64,000 nt of DNA from Holothuria scabra. Lineage: Eukaryota; Echinodermata; Holothuroidea; Aspidochirotida; Holothuriidae. The stretch is taken from assembly GCA_037179385.1 (NCBI GenBank), contig CM074187.1:15873450-15937449 (forward strand). The letters are read 5' to 3'. The translations under genes were made by a program, and so were the position numbers. The notes below the pieces were generated by a model. The model was not told the origin of the DNA. It did no database searches and worked only from the letters and a program-made list of their open reading frames with translations. Shown one piece after another: positions 1-10,677 of the stretch; position 1 is the stretch's first letter, and each line of letters starts with the position of its first letter.

Positions 1-1868
1 CTTCAATCCACAAGGTCATTCCCCCGTCGGGGAAGGTTGTCGGCCTTTCCCCTGTTGTTGAGAAAACCCATGCCCACGGTAAACTTATAAAAGATGCGGG
101 TCTGATAAACTTCAGTCACCCGAAAGTTTTTCTTGATTTTGCTCACTAGAAGACCATATTCTTCAAGGAAACTCACAATTCCGAATTTTCTTGACAAAAA
201 ACAGACGAGAGGTTGATCATGTGCATGCAGTACCCAATGGTGTGCCATCTGCCCTGCCCCCCGACAATCGAATTCTAGCAACGGTAATAAAAATCGACCA
301 GCCCGTTTTCAGTTCACTTACTGATAAACAGTAGTTTGAGAATGTCTCCCCATAAGTCTGACTAAAACATTTATTTGAAGGTACCTAATTGTAACGTGAC
401 ATATTTTCAAATACGTTGACAATTAAAACCATTTATAGTCTGAAATTCGGACAGTCACGTAAAAAAATCATTTATTTAGTGAACCTTGCAATTATAGTAA
501 TTCCGTTGGCATAGTTCCCCCGAAAAGAGACAAGACTATTACATTTACTTGTAGAAGTACCTTTTATCTGATACTTTTCTGATCATTTAGCAATTCGGGA
601 TTTTGCTATCGAAGTGAAACAGTAATTTCAAAGGAAAGCTCAAAATAACGACTGCTTCATTTCTAGTTACAAGTCTGGGAAATGCCATTCCGGCTATCTA
701 AGGGGTTAGATATTTTAACAATTTTCCTGTACGCTCGGCGCCAACTGATGGTGGGACTCCGCATGGATAGTATTTTGGTCGAACAGATTACTTAACAGAA
801 CAAAGCATGCTTGTAAATTGTTCTTCGTTAGGGGGCAGCATTATGAAGTGAAAATGTTATTCCGAAAAACTGAAAGCTTTTAAATTCTAGTTTCGAACAC
901 GGAAATGTCATTTCCTGCTGTCTGGGGTTTCTCAATTTTTCAAAAATTTCTGTGCGCTCGGTCTGGTCTTTCGGGGATTACACTTTCAGGACAAAAACCA
1001 ATTCTACTCCTTCCCAAACTGAAACGCTCCCGTACGCCTATGACAAAAACATAAACTATGAAACTTTGAATATATGCTAAGCCAAACTTTTTTTTTCGGA
1101 GAATGTTCAAATATGGTCTGAGGGTCTGAATCTGCATGATGATATTCAGTAAGCCCAGAAAAACTACAGATCACCCCTACTTGATTTTTTTTCTCATGAG
1201 AAGGTAAGATTCTTCCATAAAACGCCCAAACTGTCATAAGCTTTACAATTTTTTCCTCAATACAACCTTCATATTGTTAAAAGTGACAAAATTTGCCATT
1301 TCCGATGGATACTCCATACAATAAATACCCAAAGCCAACCCTGTTAATGACTCAGCATATACTGCCTAATTTTGCTCTTGAAAGGCATATAACTTTTAAA
1401 AACCTAATATTGATTACAACCTTAGCAAAAAAAATTTCTTTCATTAAATTCCAAAATTTTTCTAATTTAATAAGATCTTGCTTTTCTATTCTTCGTTCAA
1501 AAAGGGAAAAACTTTCCGGGCAAACTAAGCTTGTAGTCTCGTCTCGATTTAACGCGTAACCTCAAAAGAATTTCAGCTTTCGCCTTTATAACGTTTTTTA
1601 CTTTTGCCATATGAAGGACAGTTTCTCCAATAGAGACCCAAAATTTTTCATGGTACTAACAAAAGCCAAATTTCTTTCAAAAAGAACTCCAGATTTTTAA
1701 GTATGTGTTAGAAAGAAAGCCCAAAATTACGGCGCGCTACGCGCGCCTCAAATTCTACCAAATCACATCCCACCGGGGCATAACATCACCTTTGTCGGGG
1801 CCTTGAAAATCTGACCCCCCTTTCGGGGAGCTTGACCCCCTGTTGGGCAAATCCTGGCACTACCCCTG
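1..1868 (-). repeat. Interspersed DNA-element copy (left arm of inverted pair), cut by window edge
   Basis: This stretch aligns by eye, in reverse complement, with 10678-12960. Matching landmarks include the region around 60-290 against 12690-12930, 640-1260 against 11750-12340, and 1260-1760 against 10760-11740. The right end carries CCTGGCACTACCCCTG (1853-1868), the counterpart of the CAAGGGTGGCGCCAGG start at 10678. No intact coding sequence is present; short ORFs here are chance or decay. It is probably a decayed DNA transposon copy. The superfamily is unknown because the outer end lies beyond the window. Confidence 0.6.
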
Positions 1869-2331
1869 TAGATTAGTCGCGATAAGCCTAGCTAGCGATA
1901 ATGGTATTAATGTAAGCCCCAAATCTTTTTATGCCTATCTTAGGTCTAAGCAGATTTTTTGAAATTGAAATTTTGCTTCCCAGTTTAGGTTTTGTTGAGC
2001 GGCCCCTTTAGTTACAGTTTGTGCCTCTTTCCAATCTCCTTTTCAGTCCAGCTGCAAGTCTTTCTTCCCACCCTCATCCATCTCCCCCTTACTGTATCTA
2101 AGGCTATGAGATCGTGTGTGGTTTGTTTTGTATTTCCTTTTCCACAGAATTTTTCTTCCTGCAAGAAGACTTACGAATTTGTTTTTTGTTATTACGTTTT
2201 AACATAAAAGGTCCAGGGCAAAGGCCCCATACGATGCCCTGAAGTCCAAGCCCTAATCAAAAGTCCAACCACCAAACCTAGACAGCAGCCCCAAACAATC
2301 AGATTCTACCTGAGTCATGGACTTGTCAATG
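1869..2331. other. Unassigned AT-rich sequence
   Basis: I see no gene, RNA gene or clear repeat between the left-arm element and the first TTAA-flanked MITE. Confidence 0.5.
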
Positions 2332-2335
2332 TTAA

Positions 2336-2588
2336 AGGTCAGTCCCCTCCCCCCAACTTATTTTGAAGCACCAGTTAAATATTTCAATTTTCTTGTTATT
2401 TCTCTTCAAAGGATCTTCTGTCATATATGACTTCAAGGTTACATGCAAGGTAAACCAAGCAGTTACTTCTTATAAATTACGCAATTAAGAAGAAAAATGT
2501 TGTCACATGACTCGATCTCAACGGCCAATCATGAAACTGGACAGTCTTCTACTCTTCTTCAAATTGGGGTCGTGACTGCTCTTGCCCT
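2336..2588. mobile_element. TTAA-flanked MITE, family C, copy 1
   Basis: A 253-bp noncoding element starts AGGTCAGTCCCC and ends GACTGCTCTTGCCCT. It is flanked by TTAA on both sides (2332-2335 and 2589-2592). Its interior matches copies at 2869-3125, 3890-4116 (inverted) and about 46196-46359, for example the shared CCAATCATGAAACTGGACAG block. The TTAA duplications suggest piggyBac- or Kolobok-type mobilisation (inference). Confidence 0.72.
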
Positions 2589-2868
2589 TTAAGCTGTGAA
2601 CTGACGTGGAGTTAACTACCCAATCTGGCAGACAATTGTACTCGTTGAAAACTCATGATGGGAGAAACTTAACTTCCTAATGTCAAGCCTTGCAAACTTG
2701 AAAGGCTTTCCAGTTTTTTACAATGCCCACGAACCCGAAGATTGAACCCTTAAATAACTACAAGTCCAAAGGGATCCCCTTCAGAAAGAAACTTGTAAAC
2801 ATTGATCATGTTCCTCCTAATCCTTCTCAGCTACACACGGTGGCCAACTTGAAGCCCAAGATGTTTAA

Positions 2869-3125
2869 AGGTAAAGAGCAGTCCCCCCAAATTTATTTTG
2901 AAGAAAGAGCTAAATAACACAATTTTCTTCTTCTTTCTCTTCAAACTAAGTATCTTTAATTACCTTTTATAACTTTAATATTGCATAATCAAGGTAAAAC
3001 AATCAGTTATTACTGGTAAATTTAACATTTGAAGAGAAAAACGTTGTCACATGACTCCCAGCAGCCAATCATGAAAGTGGAAAGTCTACTACACTTCTTC
3101 AATTTGGGATGACTGCTTTTGCCCT
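2869..3125. mobile_element. TTAA-flanked MITE, family C, copy 2
   Basis: A 257-bp element whose terminal inverted repeats are clear: left AGGTAAAGAGCAGTCCCCCC, right GGGATGACTGCTTTTGCCCT, with TTAA at 2865-2868 and 3126-3129. It lies about 280 bp downstream of copy 1 in the same orientation. It has no coding capacity. Confidence 0.75.
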
Positions 3126-3144
3126 TTAAGCCTAGCATGATAAG

Positions 3145-3640
3145 GTAAATTTCTCACCTCTGGTATAAGGCGAGTGGCTCTCCTCTGAACTTGCTCTAAA
3201 AGAAACTTGTACTTTTCATAGAAGGGCCCCAAGCCTGAGCTGCATTGTCAAGATGGGGTCTTACCAAATGCTTATACAAATTAAGTACAATATCCTTACT
3301 AAAACTGATGAAATTCCTTTTGATCAATCCAAGCATCCTATTGGGCCTTTGCACTAGGCTGTGGCTGCACACTGCCTTGATGACTTCAAATCCCCAGTAA
3401 TTACAACACCCAGATCTTTCTCGAAGGTGACATTACTTTAAACACTACCGTACCGTTCATGTTATAATCATAGCTAAATTTTCAGAACCAAAAAATGAAG
3501 GACTTTCTACTCATCCGCCATTTGCCAAGTCTGAGAACAAGAAAATAACCTATCCAGATCTTTCTGTAGGAGCAAGGCATCATCCAAAATGCTTATCTTC
3601 TATAAAGCTTAGCATCATCTGCAAACTTACTTATACAAGA
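3145..3640 (-). pseudogene. LINE reverse-transcriptase relic (CR1/Jockey-like)
   Basis: Reading the minus strand gives broken pieces of the second half of a non-LTR reverse transcriptase. They include the active-site motif FADDAKLYR (codons near 3602-3626), then EKDLGVVITGD, then GMLGLIKRNF, then LYKHLVRPHLDNAAQAWGP. The order and wording match the region after the YADD/FADD box in CR1/Jockey-clade LINEs. Several frame changes and stops separate the pieces, so this is a dead fragment. No upstream endonuclease or ORF1 is attached. Confidence 0.85.
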
Positions 3641-3889
3641 TGTTTCACTTCACTCTTCACTTGTTACCTTGTTACATTGTTCATTATTACTGTTTTTAAG
3701 TCTCGTATACCTCTATGAGGTAACATAGACCACATGGAGCAATAGAACTGAAACTTTTGCAACACGCAATATGGCGGTTCTGGTGCTTCAATTTTTTGGC
3801 ACCATCTTACATCCAGGTATGTAGATTAGTGGTAGGTCCCTATCTTTCGCCGGCAGCGTCTTACTATCTTTGGTTAGTACTGTGGTTAA

Positions 3890-4116
3890 AAGGCAGGAGC
3901 AGTCATCCCAAATTGAGGAGTGTAGTAGACTGTCCAGTTTCATGATTGGCTGTTGGGAGTCATGTGACAAGGTTTTTTTCTCTTCAGATGTGAAATTTAC
4001 TGGAAATAACTGCTTGGTTTACCTTGAATATGTAATAGTTAAGTCATAAAAGGTAATGAAAAATACTTTGAAGAGAAATAAATTGAAAATTGTGTTATTT
4101 AGCATTTTCTTCAAGA
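3890..4116 (-). mobile_element. TTAA-flanked MITE, family C, copy 3 (inverted, one end lost)
   Basis: The sequence is the reverse complement of family C: it starts AAGGCAGGAGCAGTCATCCC after TTAA (3886-3889) and contains the inverted CCAATCATGAAACTGGACAG block. The far end is degenerate or missing just before the GGTAACGG MITE at 4155. Confidence 0.65.
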
Positions 4117-4154
4117 TGTACAATTTGTACGTACACCATGTCAGATGGCTTTTA

Positions 4155-4622
4155 GGTAACGGACCACTAACTTCAATACTCGTGCGTGGTAAAATGTTTC
4201 CTGACAGACAAAGCGCCATAAAATTTTTATGGGATGTTGTTTCTGACTGTGTTACTTACAAACTATGATCATTTTTGCATTTAAATTATCTAGACAATGA
4301 GTTGAAATACAGATTGTGCAAAATTCAAGGCAATCCGACCAATTTTAGTGCCATTTTTTATGTCATTACTCCGCTCTGTGAAATACCGTTTTTGAGTAGC
4401 TATTATGGCAGGAAAGACGTCCCTATCATTCAAGGCTCTCCAGATCAAAATTTCAATGGTCATGGTATGGGAATTTGAAGGTGCTATGAAAGGCGTGATT
4501 GTGAGCTTCGATCAGAGGGGTGGCATGTCCTGGTTGAAAACTTTTACTGGGAGCTAGGGGGCACGGAAGTAGCCAAATTTAGTGTGTAAGTCAATGGGAC
4601 TTTTAGTTAGTGGCCCGCTACC
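4155..4622. mobile_element. GGTAGCGG MITE, family B, copy 1
   Basis: A 468-bp noncoding element with terminal inverted repeats GGTAACGGACCACTAAC (left) and GTTAGTGGCCCGCTACC (right). It is bounded by TTTA at 4151-4154 and 4623-4626, a 4-bp duplication. It is nearly identical to 7244-7709. Its right third is homologous to the GGGAGC MITEs at 15209 and 19592 (shared TTTAGTGTGTAAGTCAATGGG-type block), although the outermost bases differ. Confidence 0.8.
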
Positions 4623-4626
4623 TTTA

Positions 4627-4719
4627 CAGTACCGGACATACCGATTATGTCTCAAGAAGAAAAGAAAAAGTTCTAGCTAACGAAGCTTCGGTTTCCTGCT
4701 TCGATTTTGCCCTCCATTT
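4627..4719. repeat. Right-flank segment shared with 7714-7808
   Basis: About 93 bp immediately outside the family B MITE are almost identical to the right flank of the second copy, ending at CTCCATTTGA in both. The left flanks of the two copies are unrelated, so the homology is one-sided. Confidence 0.65.
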
Positions 4720-7239
4720 GATATTATTAATATAACAAACCAACATTTCATGACCGGCGAAAAATGGGGGACATTCAAGCATTGCAACATTATTCGGGCA
4801 TGATTCGGACAGCATGCGGTACCAATAGTTTAGGGTGCGGAAGAAAGGGGACGTGTGTTTCAGTTGCTCTGAATCCGTTTCAGGCTCGGGAACTTTCACT
4901 TGTATGTCGTGCAGCTGCAGACTTAGGGTACAAGTTAAACATATATTCCAACTGATTTCCAACACCGCACAGTAAGTTAGTCGGTAGGTCGAATTGACCA
5001 AATTTATAACCTTTTCTAAAGTCCTCTCGACTCTCTGGCAAAGAGCCGTTCAGCGAAACCAACTTTGAAACTGCCTCCTAAGGAAGCTACAAGCACTAAA
5101 GGAACAAACTTAAGTCTTCACTGACGTCTTCAATCAAAACTCAAAAAGGCCACCCCAACTCCCGCCTCAAAAAGGAATTAACCGTGACTGAGTGTTTTGC
5201 TGTAATGTACAGGTTTCTAGTGATTTGCTTAGATCATTTAACAATTTGTAAGTTGTGAAAAATGTTCATGATAAAATCATACAGTTATCTTTTCAAACTG
5301 GTGTTAATAATGTGTCCAGTGTTTCCAAATATAGACCTGTCGATATTTTTACAGGGATGTTATTTTTTCCCTTTTTTTATTCCTCCTATATTTAATTGAT
5401 TTCTTTAATTCCGACTGTCTTTTTGCTTCTTTTTTTCTTCACGAGGCTTTCTTTTCCCAGGTATGACCTGCTGTAAATTTTAAAATCATGCTAATATGGA
5501 TGTTATCGAATACAACTAGCATGATATGGTCGGAAAACGTTACCCCCCCCCCCCCAACAAAGTGTTTTTGCTGACTATTATAAATGATTTTTAATTAAAT
5601 AACTTCCCATTTTAAGATAAATACTATTCCATTTTTACTGTAATTAGCATTTGATTCGAAAGGCCTCAGTATGATCAGAAGCCCCGGCTACATTCGTAGC
5701 CGGGACTATTGAGGCCAAATTTGTATATCTTTCGAGAGCGACTCTTGCTTTTAGTAAAACGCGCTCTGGAATGAATATTCATAAGTCGTCGATGCGAAAA
5801 AGCTTTTTTTTTCTATGGTAACTATTCGTTAAGACTGTTAGGGGGTAGGCTTTAGCACCTAGGCGCCTATTGTCCTCGTGGCATGGATTGCTGATTTGTA
5901 ACAAAGACAGTGGCTCTTTTTGAACTCTCTTCCTCTGTGTACTTATTGCCGTCTCAATATAATATACGCCGTCACCCTACCAAAATGTTATCAACAGGGA
6001 ACATTAGGACAACTTTTGAAAACTATATTACTAAAAAGGATGGGGTCTATCGTCAAGTTAATATCAAAGTTGACTAAATGAAGTGCCTCTTATGCTAAAA
6101 TGTGAGGCATCTAAAGCAATTTTGAGGAAATTGTGGGACTGAAAACTGGCAAGCATATATCAGTCCAGTGTTTGATGAGTGAGCTCTACTAGCAAAACCT
6201 CTTTGGGACATGGTTGTAATAAATCGAGTTGGCATCAAAGGATAACCTGTCAGCTTTTTGCGCAAGGGGGACGTCGACCTTGTCAAACTTCGACGAGTGT
6301 TTGAGAGGTCATTTCACTCGTTCAAATTAGAGTGTAAGTCATTAAAGATTTTATTGCAATTTCGACACCTTAAATATTCGAGCCTGAGAAAATCTTTCGA
6401 AAGAAGTCGTATAGCAATTTTAAATTTTAGGTAGACCATAAAGCAGCCATCAGCCCCTCATTAATTGACGTTCTTGGATTTGGTCCTTGTAAAAGATTTT
6501 TGAAATTTTTGGTAGTGATAAAGTCAGAAATTAAGTATTTATAAAGCAAGAGTTATTGCAACACTTATTATATTTCTCTTGGACTTACCCACTAAACGAG
6601 GCCCCTTCCCCAGCCCATAGTTTCTTGTACAAGTTTTCACACCTGGAATTATCAACCCTCTGGTTAAAACTCAAACTGTGGAATCCGCCCTTCATTTCAT
6701 GACCATTGAAATTTTCAACTCAGTAGAGAACCCGGAATGATCGGTAGGCTACGTGTTTTCCCATCCTCGTGGATGCTCAAAGGTGCATCATTACACATCG
6801 CAATAATACAATCGACAAATGACACTGAATTTCGTCATATTTTTCTGAATTTTGCACAGTCTGTATTTCAGGTCATTATCTACGATGTACTTTTTCGGTG
6901 TAACAATATTTTAATATCTCGCTGTGTTGTCGACATTTTGTCCAAAGCGACATTTAATTGGGGGTAAACTTCATATTTAGTCGAATTATGGCAAATTTAA
7001 CAGACCATGAGGAATCCTCAAACGGTCGTCATCTCTGCTACGTATCACGATGGTCAGGTTTTCTCCACGTTCATTTTGCCTTTTTATTAGTTTCAAACTA
7101 GAGAACAAAAAGTCAAATACGGACACAATACAAATATAGACGCTCTTGTTGCGCGGTTGTAGACTGGATTCGTTCTTTGAGGAGCTTGACACACTTGTCG
7201 AGCAATTCTTCGCGCTTCACCGGTGTTGAGGTTACGCAC
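4720..7239. other. Intergenic stretch without recognisable genes
   Basis: About 2.5 kb of AT-rich sequence. It holds short unremarkable ORFs only, a C homopolymer near 5546-5557 and a nested hairpin at 5662-5715 listed separately. I recognise no protein family or RNA gene here. Confidence 0.5.
5662..5715. repeat. Nested hairpin
   Basis: An inner 9-bp stem CCCGGCTAC/GTAGCCGGG with loop ATTC sits inside an outer GGCCTCA/TGAGGCC stem. The stems are perfect on direct reading. Function is unknown. Confidence 0.6.
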
Positions 7240-7243
7240 TTTA

Positions 7244-7709
7244 GGTAGCGGACCACTAACTTCAATACTCGTGCCTGGGAAAATGTTTCTTGACAGACAA
7301 AGCGCCATAAAATTTTTATGGGATGTTATTTCTGACTGTGTTACTTACAAAATATGATCATTTTTGCATTTAAATTATCTAGACAATGAGTTGAAATACA
7401 GATTGTGCAAAATTCAAGGCAATCTGACCAATTTCAGTGCCATTTTTATGGTATTACTCCGCTCTGTGAAATACCGTTTTTGAGTAGCTATTATGGCGGG
7501 AAACACGTCCCTATCATTCAAGGGTCCCCAGGTCAAAATTTCAATGGTCATGGTATGGGAATTTGAAGGTGCTATGAAAGGTGGGATTGTGAGTTTCGAT
7601 CAGAGGGGTGGCATGTCCTGGTTGAAAACTTTTACTGGGAGCTAGGGGCACGGAAGTAGCCAAATTTAGTGTGTAAGTCAATGGGACTTTTTGTTAGTGG
7701 CCCGCTACC
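7244..7709. mobile_element. GGTAGCGG MITE, family B, copy 2
   Basis: A 466-bp element with terminal repeats GGTAGCGGACCACTAAC and GTTAGTGGCCCGCTACC, bounded by TTTA at 7240-7243 and 7710-7713. It differs from copy 1 at only scattered positions. It is noncoding. Confidence 0.82.
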
Positions 7710-7713
7710 TTTA

Positions 7714-7808
7714 CAGTACCGGACATACTGATTATGTCTCAAGAAGAAAAGGAAAAGTTCTAGCTAACAAAGCTTCGGTTTCCTGCTTCGATTTTGCCCT
7801 CCATTTGA
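7714..7808. repeat. Right-flank segment shared with 4627-4719
   Basis: Near-identical to the segment right of family B copy 1. The next element, the GGGAGCAC MITE, begins 14 bp further on. Confidence 0.65.
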
Positions 7809-7822
7809 CAGCCATCATTGAA

Positions 7823-8282
7823 GGGAGCACACCACCATTAATTTCTCCATTGACTTACACACTAATTTGCCTTCATTAAATGCCCACACAGTCCAGTCAA
7901 AGTTAACACCTCACTAAAGCTACCCCTCACATGAAAGCCAGTGAGTTGGCTAATCATGGTATTACAAATTCACCATAGCATGACCGTTTAGTTTTTGAGA
8001 TACAAGGGGATGAAGTTTAGGGTCTGTACACCCTACCCAATTAATCCGCAAGGTGACGGAAATAACGTCTTTTTCACACCAAATTTTTAAACAGTCTAAA
8101 TCACCATCAGTTCTTCCCAATTTGGCAACATTCACACATTAACACGTCCTCTTTTTGCATATCCAAAACAAAACCACATCTGATTAGCTTAACTTGAGCA
8201 ATTCACACTTAAAGAGGACCTAACATTGACTTTGGAACTACCTTTCCCTGCAAGGCCGTTCTGCTAATGGTGGTGTGCTCCC
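7823..8282. mobile_element. GGGAGCAC MITE, family A divergent copy
   Basis: A 460-bp element that starts GGGAGCACACCACCATTA and ends TAATGGTGGTGTGCTCCC. It has a perfect 4-bp duplication TGAA (7819-7822 and 8283-8286). It is clearly homologous along its left half to the two 458-bp copies at 15209 and 19592 (ATTGACTTACACACTAA, CTACCCCTCA, CCATAGCATGACCG) but much more diverged. The paralogous locus near 13505 has TGAA with no insertion. Confidence 0.82.
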
Positions 8283-8490
8283 TGAAAGGTCGCTTTGTCC
8301 TCTTTGTGCCATAGCATGAGTACTTACCGTATTGAATAGAGGCATGATCACACTTGTGGTAATCCGCGATGTTGTAATATCCTGATGAGATCAAGGGATA
8401 AGTGCCAATCGCAACTTTAACATTAAAAACACAAAAAGGTTTTGGCGTAAGATAATCGCTCTTTACAAGTGATGCAAATTGGATCTTATG
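8283..8490. repeat. Host repeat, left half, split by hAT-like element
   Basis: This aligns with about 13505-13712 (shared GAGGCATGATCACACTTG and AATCCGCGATGTTGTAAT). It continues after the hAT-like insertion at 10207-10440. The uninterrupted paralogue lies at 13505-13960. Confidence 0.7.
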
Positions 8491-10206
8491 CAGTGGCGTA
8501 ACCAGCGGCACCACCGGCACAAAAAAATGGGTAGGGAAGAAAGGGGAGGAAAGAAAGGGAAAAGAGGAAAAAGAGAAGAGAAGAAAAGGAAAAGGAGAGG
8601 AAGGAAAGGAAAGAAAGGCAGGAAAAAGGAAAACGGGAAAGGAGAGGAAAGGAAAGAAAGGGGAAAAGAAAAAAGAGAAAATGAGAAAAGAAGAAAGTGG
8701 GTCAACTATAACATCAAAAGCAAGATTGATCTGCATTCATGGAACACTGTTTTGCTCAATATATACATTCATGTCGAAAAATATATAATCATTCATCTAG
8801 GCACCTAAAGTTAACAAAATAATATCTGAGGTCCACTTTATCGGAGGAAAGACTCCTCTCTTACGCTTTGCCGGACAGTCCGGAGGACTTTAGAAAAGCA
8901 ATCATTTTCAGATTTTCCATCAATATTTGGAGGAAGTGCAGATTCTTCAGTAACCTCCCCCCCCCCCCCCAACTCTTTAAACTTCCTCACAGGAAACCCA
9001 GAATCCAAAGCTTCCTGCAATATATGCTCCATATCAACAGATTATTGTTTAAAAGGGCAGAAATTTCGGCACGCTTCGCGCGCCGCAATACATCCCTTAT
9101 ACATTGGTGTTCACATTTGCAAGAAAAATCGGAAAACTTAGCTACTACTTACAAACCCGAGACATGCTATTTCAGGCTGTCTGACGGGACGCGATTTTTC
9201 AAAATTTTCTTTACGCCAACTGAAGCTTTCTAGCACGACCTCATATTCAAGGCAGGGGAACCATTGGTCTTCCGTACCCAAATGCTCTCATACACACCTG
9301 TCATCAGATACCTTTAAGCCCTGTCAGTTGTGTAGTCTTTCTATGAATTCTTTAGTTATTGAAATGTCAAAAGTTTATCAATGCTGAATGTTGCAGAGCA
9401 GTGGCGTAGCTACAGGAGGCAGGGGTGATTGCGCGCTTGCTCGAAAAAGTGAAAAATTCGAAAATTTGCCATTTGAGACACCAGTCAAATACAGCGCAGT
9501 TTCTCAAGTTTTCCTCCATAAAATTCCGAATTCTTCTTAATAAAAGTCCTATATTTGAAATTATAAGTTTCAAAAAGGCAAAATTTTCTGCGCGTTTCGC
9601 GCGTCTGAAATTGCAAGCCTTAAAGTTGTAAGTGATCGCTCAAAAAGCAGTCAGTGGATAATTTATCCCAGCCACCGTATCCGTAAAATTTTCTTCAATA
9701 TAGGCTTTCATTTTGTCACCGAGAAGCTTTAATACGCACTCCTTAGATAACACGGTCTTCAGTCGACATGCTATCTCAGATATATGCTGATAGGAAACGC
9801 AGACTCTATGATACTCCCTCAAATATGCAAATTTTCTAACAGGAAACCCTGAATCAAATTTATTTTCTGCAAAACAAGCTCCATATTTACAAATGTGTAA
9901 AAAGGATTCAAATTTCCAAGGTAGTACTTCCATGCTTATACAGTAGTGTTCACACTTAAGAAAAAAAATCATATTTATTTTTAAAAGAAAGTTGTTTCTG
10001 CTCATAGAAAAAGTAAAAAAATTAAGCATAAAAAGGTTTCCTTTTGTCAATGGGGTAGGGTGAGTTGCATGGTCCAAAATTGCCCAACACTTCCCTTAAG
10101 ACCCTGAGACACCCACAAACTAACACATCTCAACTAGTAAAACATCGGGAAACCTCTATGCTATTCCCCCCCCCCCCCCGTAGAGTCAGGTCTGGTTACG
10201 CCACTG
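8491..10206. mobile_element. Non-autonomous hAT-like element, 1.7 kb
   Basis: The terminal inverted repeat is CAGTGGCGTAACCAG (8491-8505) against CTGGTTACGCCACTG (10192-10206). It is flanked by a perfect 8-bp target duplication ATCTTATG (8483-8490 and 10207-10214). The 8-bp duplication and CAGTGGCG terminus are typical of hAT transposons (family knowledge). A second CAGTGGCGTAGC start lies inside at 9399, and two internal blocks (about 8830-9060 and 9680-9920) resemble each other, so it may be a two-module element. No transposase ORF remains. Confidence 0.85.
8521..8700 (+). repeat. Purine-only low-complexity tract
   Basis: About 180 bp of G/A on the + strand in irregular GGAAA/GAAAGG steps inside the hAT-like element. 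Long ORFs on both strands here (Lys/Glu/Arg-rich, or Phe/Ser/Leu-rich in reverse) are products of the composition, not genes. Confidence 0.9.
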
Positions 10207-10440
10207 ATCTTATGAGAATTGATGCTTGCATGTGTATAGCTTTAGTGATAATCTAATGGAAGACTTGGGGACATTTGATGTCTTAAGACAGTGAACTGTT
10301 GGTGGTACGAACTAAATATCAGTCAACCAATAAAAACATAAGAAACATAAGAGAAATAATAATTCGACCATTTTCCTGAGTAAGTGGGGTCGTCGAGAGG
10401 CAACTCACTGGAAGTGGCCAAGGAGAGCATGGGCGGCGAT
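10207..10440. repeat. Host repeat, right half
   Basis: This continues the repeat interrupted at 8490 and aligns with about 13713-13960 (TTTAGTGA, GATGTYTTAAGACA, GTCGAGAGGCAACTCA). Confidence 0.68.
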
Positions 10441-10539
10441 CCAGGCTGGGGAATAGGGGTACTCTAACTGAGTGTGGTGTGAACTTTGCTTGTTGGCTTT
10501 GTTCACCTTTCATCAAATTCTTGCGCTGAAAATAATCAG

Positions 10540-10675
10540 TTTGTACCAAATTTTGGGAAGAATTTCTAAGAAAAGGGCTGCTGTGTTTGGGGATTTTAAC
10601 TTTCCTGATATTGATTGGCATTCTTGTACTAGTCAGCTAGTGGGTTGCATGGGAGGGATTCTCCAGAGGTTGTGA
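10540..10675 (+). pseudogene. LINE endonuclease fragment
   Basis: A short open stretch contains AVFGDFNFPDIDWHSCTS. GDFNxPDIDW is the signature of the apurinic-type endonuclease domain of CR1/Jockey-clade LINEs (family knowledge). It stops at 10675, just before the next repeat begins at 10678. It is a stump without the rest of the ORF2 protein. Confidence 0.72.
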
Positions 10676-10677
10676 CT

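Noticed and set aside
4645..5001. 118-codon minus ORF
   Set aside because: It runs through the duplicated MITE flank at its 3' end and has no domain, so it is probably chance.
8209..8808. Long ORFs on both strands over 8209-8808
   Set aside because: They translate a purine/pyrimidine tract and MITE/hAT sequence into Lys/Glu/Arg- or Phe/Ser/Leu-rich strings. The composition explains them.
9640..10077. 145-codon minus ORF in the hAT-like element
   Set aside because: It lies inside a nonautonomous element and shows no transposase motif.
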